NCBI RefSeq assembly: GCF_000179555.1
Contig: NZ_AECZ01000006.1
Location: 124,001 to 188,000 of the forward strand
DNA: 64,000 bases
From: Solidesulfovibrio fructosivorans JJ]
GTDB taxonomy: Bacteria > Desulfobacterota > Desulfovibrionia > Desulfovibrionales > Desulfovibrionaceae
Reading direction: 5' to 3'
Of this stretch, positions 16,339 to 23,727 are shown piece by piece; the stretch's first letter is position 1, and each line of letters begins with the position of its first letter. A model generated the notes under the pieces. It was not told the origin of the DNA. It searched no databases and worked only from the letters and a program-made list of their open reading frames with translations. A program made the translations under genes and the position numbers.

Positions 16339-17622
16339 CTAGGGCTTGTAGGTCTTGATCGGGAAATACTTCACCAATTCCAAAGCGAGCTTGAGCTGAT
16401 TGTCCCGGGCGAGCTGATCGAGCAGCTTCTGCTTGGGATCGTCGGATTCGGACTTTTTCTTACGCTTGTTCACCAGGTGGCGGGACAAATCGCGTTCCCG
16501 AAACTGGTGGTTGGCGGCCAGTTTGTCGCCGTCCGCGCCGTTGTCCTGGAGCGGCACCATGAAGTCGGGTTCGATGCCCTCGGCCTGTATGGAACGGCCG
16601 TTGGGCGTGTAGTACAGGGCCGTGGTCAGCTTGATGCCCGAGCCGTCGGAGAGCGGAATGACGGTCTGCACCGAGCCCTTGCCGAAGCTCTTTTCGCCCA
16701 CGAGCAGGGCCCTTTTGTGATCCTTGAGCGCGCCGGCCACGATTTCCGAGGCCGAGGCCGAGCCGGAGTTGATGAGCACGACGAGCGGCGAGGCGAGGTC
16801 GGCGCCGTCGCCCTTGGCGCTGAACACCTTTTCCTGATCCGGGTTCTTGCCCTTGATGGACACGATCTGGCCCGAGGGCAGGAAGACGTCCGCGACGTTG
16901 ACGGCCTGTTCGAGCAGCCCGCCGGGGTTGTTGCGCAGGTCGAGGATGACGCCCTTGAGCTGCTTGCCGCCCTTCCTGTAGTCGGCCAGGGCCTGGTTGA
17001 GTTCGGCCGTGGTGTTTTCGTTGAAGCGGGTCAGGCGGATATAGAGGTAACCGGGCTCCACTTCATTGCTTTTCACGCTGATGATCGGGATGGTGTCGCG
17101 CACCACCTTCACTTTGAAAGGCTTTTGCTGGTCCTTGTGGATGACGGTCAGGGACACGGGCTTGCCTTTGGGGCCGCGAATCTTCTGCACCGCGTCGATC
17201 AGCGTCATGTCCTGGGTGGGCTGGCCCTCGATTTCCAGGATCACGTCGCCGGCCTTGAGGCCGGCTTTTTCGGCCGGGGTATCGTCGATGGGCGAGATGA
17301 CGGTCAGCCGGCCGTTCTCCATGCTGATCTCGATGCCGATGCCGCCGAATTCGCCCGAGGTGCTGACCTGCATCTCCTTGAACTCTTCCTTGGACAGAAA
17401 GCTGGAGTGCGGATCGAGCTGTTGGAGCATGCCAACGATGGCCCCGTCGATGAGTTCGTTGCGGGTGACGGGCTTGACATAATGGTTCTCCACCAGGTCC
17501 ATGACCTGGCTGAAGCGCTTGAGCGGGGCGAAGCGGTCTTCGTCGTTCTTGGCGGCCAGGGCAACGGAGCCGATAACCAAGCAGACGATCAGGGAACAGG
17601 ACACCTTGGTCAAAAGACGCAT
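16339..17622 (-). CDS. S41 carboxy-terminal processing protease (CtpA type)
   Basis: 427 residues. An N-terminal signal sequence (MRLLTKVSCSLIVCLVIGSVALA) exports it to the periplasm. Next come the PDZ domain (about 90-165, with ENGRLTVISPIDDTPAEKAG) and the S41 catalytic core, containing LRNNPGGLLEQAV, the Ser nucleophile in NSGSASASEIVAGAL and the general-base Lys in GEKSFGKGSVQT. It cleaves C-terminal tails of envelope proteins and commonly controls peptidoglycan hydrolases. The ATG at 17622 is preceded by GGAGG; the ORF opens 12 nt earlier. It is flanked by a LytM factor and a YibQ-like gene, an arrangement common in proteobacteria. Confidence 0.93.
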   Translation of the reverse strand: MRLLTKVSCSLIVCLVIGSVALAAKNDEDRFAPLKRFSQVMDLVENHYVKPVTRNELIDGAIVGMLQQLDPHSSFLSKEEFKEMQVSTSGEFGGIGIEISMENGRLTVISPIDDTPAEKAGLKAGDVILEIEGQPTQDMTLIDAVQKIRGPKGKPVSLTVIHKDQQKPFKVKVVRDTIPIISVKSNEVEPGYLYIRLTRFNENTTAELNQALADYRKGGKQLKGVILDLRNNPGGLLEQAVNVADVFLPSGQIVSIKGKNPDQEKVFSAKGDGADLASPLVVLINSGSASASEIVAGALKDHKRALLVGEKSFGKGSVQTVIPLSDGSGIKLTTALYYTPNGRSIQAEGIEPDFMVPLQDNGADGDKLAANHQFRERDLSRHLVNKRKKKSESDDPKQKLLDQLARDNQLKLALELVKYFPIKTYKP

Positions 17623-17701
17623 ACCTTCCTCCACGAAACATGACAGGCCGCGACACTTACTTCCCGCGCGGCCGTTTCCCTCTCTCTCGTCCGAAAAGCC
17701 C

Positions 17702-18496
17702 TTATCGCCTCACGGCGAACCACTCCGCCGGATTAAGAGCTTTTTCACGAAAACGCAATTCGAAATAGACGCCGGGCTTGCGGATGGGACCGCAATATCC
17801 CGCCTGCCCGAGAACGGCTCCGCCCTCGAGCAAATCCCCCTCGGCCGCGTCGAGACGCCCCAAACAGGCGTACACGGTGTGGCGGCGCCCGCCGTGGGAG
17901 AGAATCAACACCCGACCAAGGCCCATAAGCGCTCCGGTGAAGACCACCCGCCCGGCGGCGGCGGCGGTCACCGGCGTGCCTTCGGGCACGGCCAGCACGA
18001 GCCCCTGGCGCGGCGGATTGTCCGCCGGAGCGAAGGCGGCGGCCACGGGGCCTGTCGCCGGCCAGGAAAAACCTTCCGCCGGCGGCGCGAAGACATCCGG
18101 GACGTCCTCCGCTTTCACCGGCGCATCGGCCAAAGTCGCATTCGCGGCGCGCGCCGGGGGCAACGTTGCGGACGTCCTCGGCGGCGCGAGGAGTTCCGGC
18201 GGCAAGGCGACCGGGACACCGTCCACGCCGGGCAGCCCGGCACCCCGCACCAGCGCCCGCATCCATACATAAAGGCGGTCGGCCTCGGCCCAATCCCCGA
18301 CGGCTCCGGGCTCCCCGGACAAAACGGCCACCCGGCCGGGCCACAGCGCGGCCAGAAGCGCGGCCTGACGTCGGGAGACGGTCTCCCGGGCCGCATCCTG
18401 CCGGCCGGCATGGGACCGGGCCGGCTCCCGGGCCACGGCCCCTCCCGCCGTCGTCAAAAAAGTGACGACAGCAACCACTAGGATGGGCCACTTCAT
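17702..18496 (-). CDS. Degenerate LytM (M23-like) factor, EnvC-type
   Basis: 264 residues from the ATG at 18496: signal peptide (MKWPILVVAVVTFLTTAGGAVA), a variable Ala/Pro-rich region, and a C-terminal M23/LytM fold (about 155-264, with ALMGLGRVLILSHGGRRHTVY). The zinc ligands are missing: the first motif reads PRQGLVLAV instead of H-x3-D, and the last reads GVYFELRF instead of H-x-H. It is therefore probably non-catalytic and may activate amidases, as EnvC does. Unlike classical EnvC it lacks the long N-terminal coiled coil. Its start overlaps the endonuclease stop by 4 nt (ATGA). Confidence 0.85.
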   Translation of the reverse strand: MKWPILVVAVVTFLTTAGGAVAREPARSHAGRQDAARETVSRRQAALLAALWPGRVAVLSGEPGAVGDWAEADRLYVWMRALVRGAGLPGVDGVPVALPPELLAPPRTSATLPPARAANATLADAPVKAEDVPDVFAPPAEGFSWPATGPVAAAFAPADNPPRQGLVLAVPEGTPVTAAAAGRVVFTGALMGLGRVLILSHGGRRHTVYACLGRLDAAEGDLLEGGAVLGQAGYCGPIRKPGVYFELRFREKALNPAEWFAVRR

Positions 18497-19143
18497 GGCA
18501 GAAACGGCCCCAATGGACAACTGTCGCAACGCGGCGCGCGCGGCCGGCACCAGCCGTTGCCCACGCGCACGAGCAGGGCGTGGAATTCATTGTACAAAGC
18601 CGTATCCTCGGGCAGGGCGTCCATGAAAAGCTCCCGCAATTCCTCGTACCCCGCGTCTTCCGGGGCCAGGGCGTGCCGGTTGCAGATCCGCGCCGTGTAG
18701 GCGTCCACCACGAAGCTCGGCAGCGAAAGACCGTAAAGCAGGATGCTGTCCGCCGTCTCCGGCCCCACGCCCTTGACCGCGAGCAGCCGCTCCCGGGCCG
18801 CGTCGAGACCGCCGTCGGCCAGGGCCGTGATGTCGCCGCCAAGTTCATGCACGATAAGTGCCAGAAGGTTTCGCAGCCGGGCCGCCTTGACCCGGAAATA
18901 CCCCGCCGGCCGTATCAGCTCCGCCAGCTCTTCCACCGGCAGGGCGTAAAGCGCCTCGGCCGAAAACCGGCCCGCGGCCTTCAGATTGTCGATGGCGCGC
19001 GCCACGTTGGCCCAATTGGTGTTCTGGGTCAAAATCGCGCCAACCGCCATCTCGAAGGCCGAATCCGCCGGCCACCAGCCGCTGGGGCCGAGCGCCTCCA
19101 ACATGGCCTGATGCATGGCCAAAAAAAGTTCCCGCCGCTTCAT
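18493..19143 (-). CDS. Endonuclease III-like DNA glycosylase
   Basis: 216 residues of the HhH-GPD superfamily, which excise damaged bases. Visible: substrate-helix region (FEMAVGAILTQNTNWANVARA), helix-hairpin-helix (LLAVKGVGPETADSILLYGL) and catalytic Asp in SFVVDAYTARI. The C-terminal Fe-S loop has C-x6-C-x2-C but the protein ends eight residues later, so the fourth Cys of the usual C-x6-C-x2-C-x5-C pattern is absent. The motif Lys of bifunctional EndoIII is not evident, so it is more likely a monofunctional glycosylase. The start at 19143 is the last Met before the domain. Confidence 0.85.
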   Translation of the reverse strand: MKRRELFLAMHQAMLEALGPSGWWPADSAFEMAVGAILTQNTNWANVARAIDNLKAAGRFSAEALYALPVEELAELIRPAGYFRVKAARLRNLLALIVHELGGDITALADGGLDAARERLLAVKGVGPETADSILLYGLSLPSFVVDAYTARICNRHALAPEDAGYEELRELFMDALPEDTALYNEFHALLVRVGNGWCRPRAPRCDSCPLGPFLP

Positions 19144-19301
19144 GCCGTCCCCCGCCCCGTTCCCGTGCGCACGCTTCGTCCTCCCGCCAATGCCGCATCC
19201 CCGATTCCGCCGGCCAAGCCCCCGCCTTTGCAAACGCCTGGCCCCTCGTGTAAGGCATCAATCCGAATGTCGTAACACCGCCAGCCGGCCTGGAGAACGC
19301 C

Positions 19302-19625
19302 ATGTCCGCCGTAATGGTCTACATCACCGCCCCGTCGCCCGAGGCCGCCGAATCCATCGGCCGCGCCCTGGTCACCGAGCGCCTCGCCGCCTGCGCCAAC
19401 ATCCTGCCCGGCATGCGCTCGATCTACCATTGGAAGGGCGCCATCGAAACCGCCGAGGAAACCGTGCTCATCGCCAAGACCCGGTCCGATCTGGCCGACG
19501 CCCTCACCGCCCGGGTCAAGGAGTTGCACGACTACGAAGTCCCCTGCGCGGTGGTCGTGCCCATCGTCTCCGGGCTGCCGGATTTTCTGCACTGGATCGA
19601 CGACGAAACCGCCCCAATCGCATAA
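19302..19625 (+). CDS. cutA: CutA1 divalent-cation tolerance protein
   Basis: 107 residues, the full length of the trimeric CutA1 family: VYITAPSPEAAESIGRALV, RLAACANILPGMRSIYHWKG, ETVLIAKTR and HDYEVPCAVVVPI are all family hallmarks. CutA1 was named for copper tolerance in E. coli; its biochemical role is still debated. A PfkB-type kinase gene follows 15 nt downstream, probably in the same transcript. Confidence 0.95.
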   Translation: MSAVMVYITAPSPEAAESIGRALVTERLAACANILPGMRSIYHWKGAIETAEETVLIAKTRSDLADALTARVKELHDYEVPCAVVVPIVSGLPDFLHWIDDETAPIA

Positions 19626-19640
19626 AGGAGAACCCCGCCC

Positions 19641-20576
19641 ATGCGCATCCTCGTTTCGGGCTCCCTGGCCTATGACCGCATCATGAGCTTTCCCGGCAGC
19701 TTCGCCGAACATATCCTGCCCGACAAGATCCATATCCTCAACGTCTGCTTCCTGGTCGACGGGCTGGAGGAAAAATTCGGCGGCACGGCCGGCAACATCG
19801 CCTATTGCCTGAAACTCCTCGGCGAGGAGCCGACCATCGTGGCCGCCGCCGGCAAGGACTTCGCCGCCTACGAAGCCTGGCTGCGCCACTGCGGCCTCTC
19901 CCTGCAAGGCATCCGCCGCATCGGCAGCGAGTTCACCGCCGGGGCCTACATCACCACCGACCGCTCCGACAATCAGATCACCGGCTTCAACCCCGGGGCC
20001 ATGAAATACGGCGCCCAGTACCCCGTTGCCGACTGCGACCCGGCCGACACCATCGCCATCGCCGCCCCCGGCAACCTGGACGACATGCAGGAATACCCCC
20101 GCATCTGCAAAGCCAAGGGCATCCCCGTCATCGTCGACCCCGGCCAGAACATCACCGCCCTGTCCGGCGAACAGCTCACCGAAATGCTCACCGGCGCCGA
20201 CTACCTCGTCAGCAACGACTACGAGCTGCAACTGATCGAAAACACCACCAAACTCACCCTGGCCGAAATCGTCGGCCGGGCCAAGACCGTCATCACCACC
20301 CTCGGCGAAAACGGCTCCACCATCCGCCAGGGCGCGCGGGAAGACAACATCGCCCCCTGCCCCGTCGCCGATGTCCAGGACCCGACCGGCGCGGGCGACG
20401 CCTTCCGGGCCGGATTCATCAAAGGCCTGTGCCTGGGCAAATCCCCAGTGGACGCCGCCAAGATCGGATCAGTCTCCGCCGCCTACGCCGTGGAAAAACA
20501 CGGCACCCAGGAACACCATTTCACCTGGGACGCCTTCCGCGCCCGCTACGCCGCGACGTTCGGCGAACTGGCGTAG
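19641..20576 (+). CDS. PfkB-family sugar/nucleoside kinase (adenosine kinase-like)
   Basis: 311 residues of the ribokinase fold. Motif 1 (EEKFGGTAGNIAYCLKLLG) is at about residues 46-64 and the ATP-anion hole with catalytic Asp (DPTGAGDAFRAGF) at about 249-261. The early pattern (GSLAYDRIMSFPG) and overall length resemble bacterial adenosine kinase-like members, but the substrate cannot be fixed from sequence. AAGGAG precedes the ATG. Composite repeat C begins 16-40 nt after the stop. Confidence 0.88.
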   Translation: MRILVSGSLAYDRIMSFPGSFAEHILPDKIHILNVCFLVDGLEEKFGGTAGNIAYCLKLLGEEPTIVAAAGKDFAAYEAWLRHCGLSLQGIRRIGSEFTAGAYITTDRSDNQITGFNPGAMKYGAQYPVADCDPADTIAIAAPGNLDDMQEYPRICKAKGIPVIVDPGQNITALSGEQLTEMLTGADYLVSNDYELQLIENTTKLTLAEIVGRAKTVITTLGENGSTIRQGAREDNIAPCPVADVQDPTGAGDAFRAGFIKGLCLGKSPVDAAKIGSVSAAYAVEKHGTQEHHFTWDAFRARYAATFGELA

Positions 20577-20615
20577 TCGAGCCGCCCATAGACCAGGGCT
20601 CTGCCCTGGACCCGG

Positions 20616-20824
20616 CAGGGGCGCTGCCCCTGCACCCCGCCGAGGGGCGGGGGCGCCCCCCGGTCCCCCCTTCTCGGCTCTGGTCGGGCGGAAAGCTTGG
20701 CTTGCCGCGGTCAGGCGATGCTGGAAGATGGGGACGGCATTTGCCGGGACGGTGCATGTCGCTTCGCAACAAGCGCGTCCCGGGCAAATGCCGTCCCCAC
20801 CACGCCGTCGCCCCTTCGGGGCGA
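20616..20824 (+). repeat. Composite palindromic 3' element, subfamily R2, copy C
   Basis: 209 bp in the orientation of the upstream kinase gene, preceded by an extra hairpin CCAGGGC-tct-GCCCTGG at 20593-20609. Order: CAGGGGC-gct-GCCCCTG hairpin (20616-20632); nested G/C block with CCGAG/CTCGG pairing; spacer; long palindrome at 20730-20798 (arms GGGGACGGCATTTG and CAAATGCCGTCCCC); closing hairpin TCGCCCC-ttc-GGGGCGA at 20808-20824. Together with R1-b it fills the 458-nt gap before thiL. Confidence 0.87.
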
Positions 20825-20924
20825 AATAAGAAGGCCTCTTCCTGCCCCCTTCTAAAAGAGCTTCCAATTTAAACGAAATCGGTCGATATTTCTTGGCTCC
20901 GGCTGTCGCGGCCCTTGCCACTTC

Positions 20925-21003
20925 ACCCTTTTAAAGTTTTTCGGGAGGGTGGGGGTCCGGGGGAGGGGACCCCTTTTTTTCAAAAAGGGGTCCCCTCCCC
21001 CGG
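20925..21003 (-). repeat. Short palindromic repeat R1-b
   Basis: A perfect 22-bp stem (20957-20978 and 20982-21003, loop TTC) with the characteristic AAAGTTTTT tail at its left end. It is inverted relative to both neighbouring genes and faces composite repeat C tail-to-tail. It ends about 30 nt before the thiL start codon, so its stem may lie in the thiL leader RNA. Confidence 0.83.
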
Positions 21004-21034
21004 TTCCTCCTTCCCCTTCCCCACCCACCACACC

Positions 21035-21997
21035 ATGCCGCATATACGCTCCGAGGATGATTTCCTGGCTTTGGTCGACCGGCATTTCCCGCGTGGCGGG
21101 GAGTCGGTGGCGCTTTCGCGCGGCGATGACGCGGCCGTAATTGCTTGTCCCGACCGGATGTGCGTCACCACGGATCTTTTTTTGGAGGATGTGCATTTCC
21201 GGCGCTCGTACTTTTCGCCTGGTGATATCGGGTACAAGGCGCTGGCCGTCAATATAAGCGACGTGGCCGCCATGGGCGCGCGGCCGTTGGGCTTCGTCCT
21301 GGGTCTTGTGAGCCCCGGCGACGCCGACCGGGATTTTTGGAACGGGGTCCTGGCGGGCATGGCGGAGCTGGCGGAGGCATACGGGTTGCCGCTGGTGGGC
21401 GGCGATTTGAGCCGGGGCGACAAGACCGGGCTGACTGTGACCATCTGGGGGGAGGCCGGGCCGTCGGGCCGTTTTCTGACCCGGAGCACGGCCAAGCCGG
21501 GGGATATTTTGTTCATCGTCGGCGCGATCGGCCTGGCCCGGGTGGGGCTGGCGCTGTTGGAAAAAGAAGGCATCGGCGCCAGGGAACGCTTTCCGGCCGC
21601 CGTGGCCGCCCATCTGCGCCCGATTCCCCGGGTGGACGAAGGGGTAATCCTGGCCGATATCCCCGGGATCACGGCCTGCATGGACGTCTCCGACGGCCTG
21701 GCCCGGGACCTGCCGCGCTTGCTGCCCCAAGGAATGGGGGCGGATCTTTTCCTGCCGCCGGGCCTGCTCCATCCCGAAGTCACGGCCTACGCCGCCGGGC
21801 ATGGCCGGCAACCGGAGAAAGAGGCGATTTTCGGCGGCGAGGATTACGCGCTTGTGGCCAGCGCCACGCCCGAGGGCTGGAAGGCGGTGCGCGCCGCCCT
21901 GCCCGGGGCGCACCCCATCGGCATGGTCGGCGGCAAACCGGGGTATACGCTCAACGGCGCGCCGTTCGCCATGAACGGCTTCGATCATTTCGGATAG
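21035..21997 (+). CDS. thiL: Thiamine-monophosphate kinase
   Basis: 320 residues. ThiL phosphorylates thiamine monophosphate to the active diphosphate. Motifs: GDDAAVIACPD (Mg/ATP binding) and TTDLFLEDVHFRR near the N-terminus, VNISDVAAMGARP, GGDLSRGD, and MDVSDGLARDL at about 222-232. The ATG at 21035 gives the standard N-terminus (MPHIRSEDDFLALV) but has no clear Shine-Dalgarno site. Upstream in-frame codons run through repeat R1-b and are not coding. The DMT exporter gene starts 3 nt after its stop. Confidence 0.93.
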   Translation: MPHIRSEDDFLALVDRHFPRGGESVALSRGDDAAVIACPDRMCVTTDLFLEDVHFRRSYFSPGDIGYKALAVNISDVAAMGARPLGFVLGLVSPGDADRDFWNGVLAGMAELAEAYGLPLVGGDLSRGDKTGLTVTIWGEAGPSGRFLTRSTAKPGDILFIVGAIGLARVGLALLEKEGIGARERFPAAVAAHLRPIPRVDEGVILADIPGITACMDVSDGLARDLPRLLPQGMGADLFLPPGLLHPEVTAYAAGHGRQPEKEAIFGGEDYALVASATPEGWKAVRAALPGAHPIGMVGGKPGYTLNGAPFAMNGFDHFG

Positions 21998-22000
21998 ATC

Positions 22001-22861
22001 ATGGGACTTTTGTTATTCGGAGCGACGTGCATCAGTTTCGCCGCCGTGTTCGTCAAGCTGGCCGGGGTGGCCACCTCGGTGTCCGCGTTTTACCGGCTGC
22101 TCATCGGCGGGTTGGCGCTCGTGTCGCTTCTGGCCGCGACGAAAAACCTTCCGGCCTTTCGCCGGGCGATGTCCTGGCCGGCGGCCGGCTGCGCCGTTTT
22201 TTTCGTGTGCGACCTGTTGTGCTGGCATGCCAGCATCGCCCGGGTGGGACCGGGGCTGGCCACGCTGGTGGCCAACTTCCAGGTGTTCGCCCTGACGGCC
22301 GTGGCCGCCGTGACCGGCCGGCGTCTGCCCCGGCCAGGGTTTCTGGCGTCCATGGGGCTAGCCCTTTTCGGACTCTACCTTGTGGTCGGCAGGAATTTCG
22401 CCGCCCAAACGCACGATTTCCGCCTGGGCGTGGGCTACGGTCTGGCGGCGGCGGTTTTTTACGCGCTCTTTATCCTGACCCTCAAAAAAGCCGTCACCGA
22501 CCAGGGCCGGGCCGGCCCCATGGCGACCATGGCGGTGCTGTCCTTTCTCGGGGCGGGGCTGCTCGTCGCGGTCGTTGGCGCAACGGGCGAGAGTTTCGCC
22601 CTGCCAGGGCCGCAAGCAATCCTGTCCCTGGTCGCGCTTGGCATCCTGGCCCAATGCCTGGGCTGGCTGGCCATTTCCAGCGGCTTGGCCGGCGTGCGCC
22701 CCGCCCTGGCCGGACTCATCCTGCTGCTCCAGCCCACGCTGTCCTATCTCTGGGACGTGCTCTTTTTTGACAAAGCCACCGGTCCGGTGGAACTATGCGG
22801 GGTGGTACTAGCCCTTGGCGGCATCTATCTCGGTTCCGTCCGCTTCGCCGACAAACCTTAA
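22001..22861 (+). CDS. EamA/DMT-superfamily exporter
   Basis: 286 residues, about ten hydrophobic helices arranged as two EamA repeats (about 1-135 and 145-282). Such proteins export amino acids or other small metabolites; the substrate is unknown. Features: short cytoplasmic N-terminus, SAFYRLLIGGLALVSLL early in repeat 1, and the repeat 2 signature GLAGVRPALAGLILLLQPTLS. It is tightly spaced between thiL (3 nt) and the trmO-like gene (13 nt), so it is part of one operon without an obvious functional theme. Confidence 0.88.
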   Translation: MGLLLFGATCISFAAVFVKLAGVATSVSAFYRLLIGGLALVSLLAATKNLPAFRRAMSWPAAGCAVFFVCDLLCWHASIARVGPGLATLVANFQVFALTAVAAVTGRRLPRPGFLASMGLALFGLYLVVGRNFAAQTHDFRLGVGYGLAAAVFYALFILTLKKAVTDQGRAGPMATMAVLSFLGAGLLVAVVGATGESFALPGPQAILSLVALGILAQCLGWLAISSGLAGVRPALAGLILLLQPTLSYLWDVLFFDKATGPVELCGVVLALGGIYLGSVRFADKP

Positions 22862-22874
22862 AGGAGCGTTCCCC

Positions 22875-23282
22875 ATGGACCTGACCCTTCGCGTGCTCGG
22901 CACGGTGCGCTCGGTGCTCACCGACCCGGCCACGGCCCCGCGCTTCGAAACCGAAAACGCCCCCCCGGCCGAACTGGTCCTGGACCCCGCCTATCGCGCC
23001 GCGGCCGAATCCCTCGAGGTCGGGCAGGAAATTCTGGTTTTCACCTGGTTCCATCTGGCCAACCGGTCCTGCCAGCAGGTCCATCCCCGCCGGGACAAGA
23101 CCCGTCCCCTGACCGGCGTTTTTTCCACCCGCTCGCCGGACCGGCCCAATCCCATCGGACTGCACAAGGTACGCATCGCCGCCATCGACGACGCAAAGAT
23201 CACCGTCGAAGCCCTGGAAGCCGTCGACGGCACCCCGGTCATCGACATCAAACCGCTGGCCGACCGTCACGGCACTACCTGA
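22875..23282 (+). CDS. TrmO/TsaA-like tRNA methyltransferase family protein
   Basis: 135 residues of the UPF0066 (TsaA/TrmO) beta-barrel family, which uses S-adenosylmethionine to methylate N6-threonylcarbamoyladenosine at tRNA position 37 in E. coli. The signature TRSPDRPNPIGLHKV is intact at about 87-101, preceded by FTWFHLANR. The protein lacks the C-terminal extension of E. coli TrmO (about 235 residues), like many short archaeal and deltaproteobacterial members, so tRNA methylation is likely but not certain. AAGGAG lies before the ATG at 22875. Confidence 0.85.
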   Translation: MDLTLRVLGTVRSVLTDPATAPRFETENAPPAELVLDPAYRAAAESLEVGQEILVFTWFHLANRSCQQVHPRRDKTRPLTGVFSTRSPDRPNPIGLHKVRIAAIDDAKITVEALEAVDGTPVIDIKPLADRHGTT

Positions 23283-23397
23283 GCGCGACAGACAACAATC
23301 CGCGCGGCCATGTTTTTTCCGCTCAAGGCTTGCCGAGCACCGGGAAAATGCTTTAGCAAAACCGCTGTCGACCACGATCCCATCAAAGGAGTCCCGC

Positions 23398-23661
23398 ATG
23401 TCCACCAAGACCGAGCACGTCAAGAAAGTCAACGCCGTCGTCTGCGCCTACTTCGCCCATACGGGCTACCTGACCCGGGAGGAAGCCAAGGATTTGTGCG
23501 GCCTCGACGAGAGCCATTTCGAGGAAGCCTATGCCAAGGCCGGCAACATTTTCAGCAAGATCGGCGCCGAGCCGGACAAGGGCGTCAGCAAGCTGTTCGA
23601 CCACCTGGCCAAGGAAGTCGACGACTACATGAAGCACATCAGCGGCTACGGCATCGCCTAA
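23398..23661 (+). CDS. Conserved-looking small helical protein, unknown function
   Basis: 87 residues, charged and predicted helical, with no signal peptide or membrane segment. Two Cys (VVCAYFAHTGY and KDLCGLDE) are not arranged as a metal motif. AAAGGAG lies upstream of the ATG, and coding-like composition and normal codon use support a real gene. I do not recognise the family. It lies alone between the trmO-like gene and yihY. Confidence 0.75.
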   Translation: MSTKTEHVKKVNAVVCAYFAHTGYLTREEAKDLCGLDESHFEEAYAKAGNIFSKIGAEPDKGVSKLFDHLAKEVDDYMKHISGYGIA

Positions 23662-23727
23662 GCGCCGCTTCCGCCGCGCCCGCGACCCGGAGGCGCTCCG
23701 GGTCGCGGCGGCCGGCACAACGTCGCC

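Noticed and set aside
15126-17643. Long plus-strand frames opposite the YibQ-like and S41 protease genes
   Set aside because: Antisense shadows of genes with clear signal peptides and catalytic motifs.
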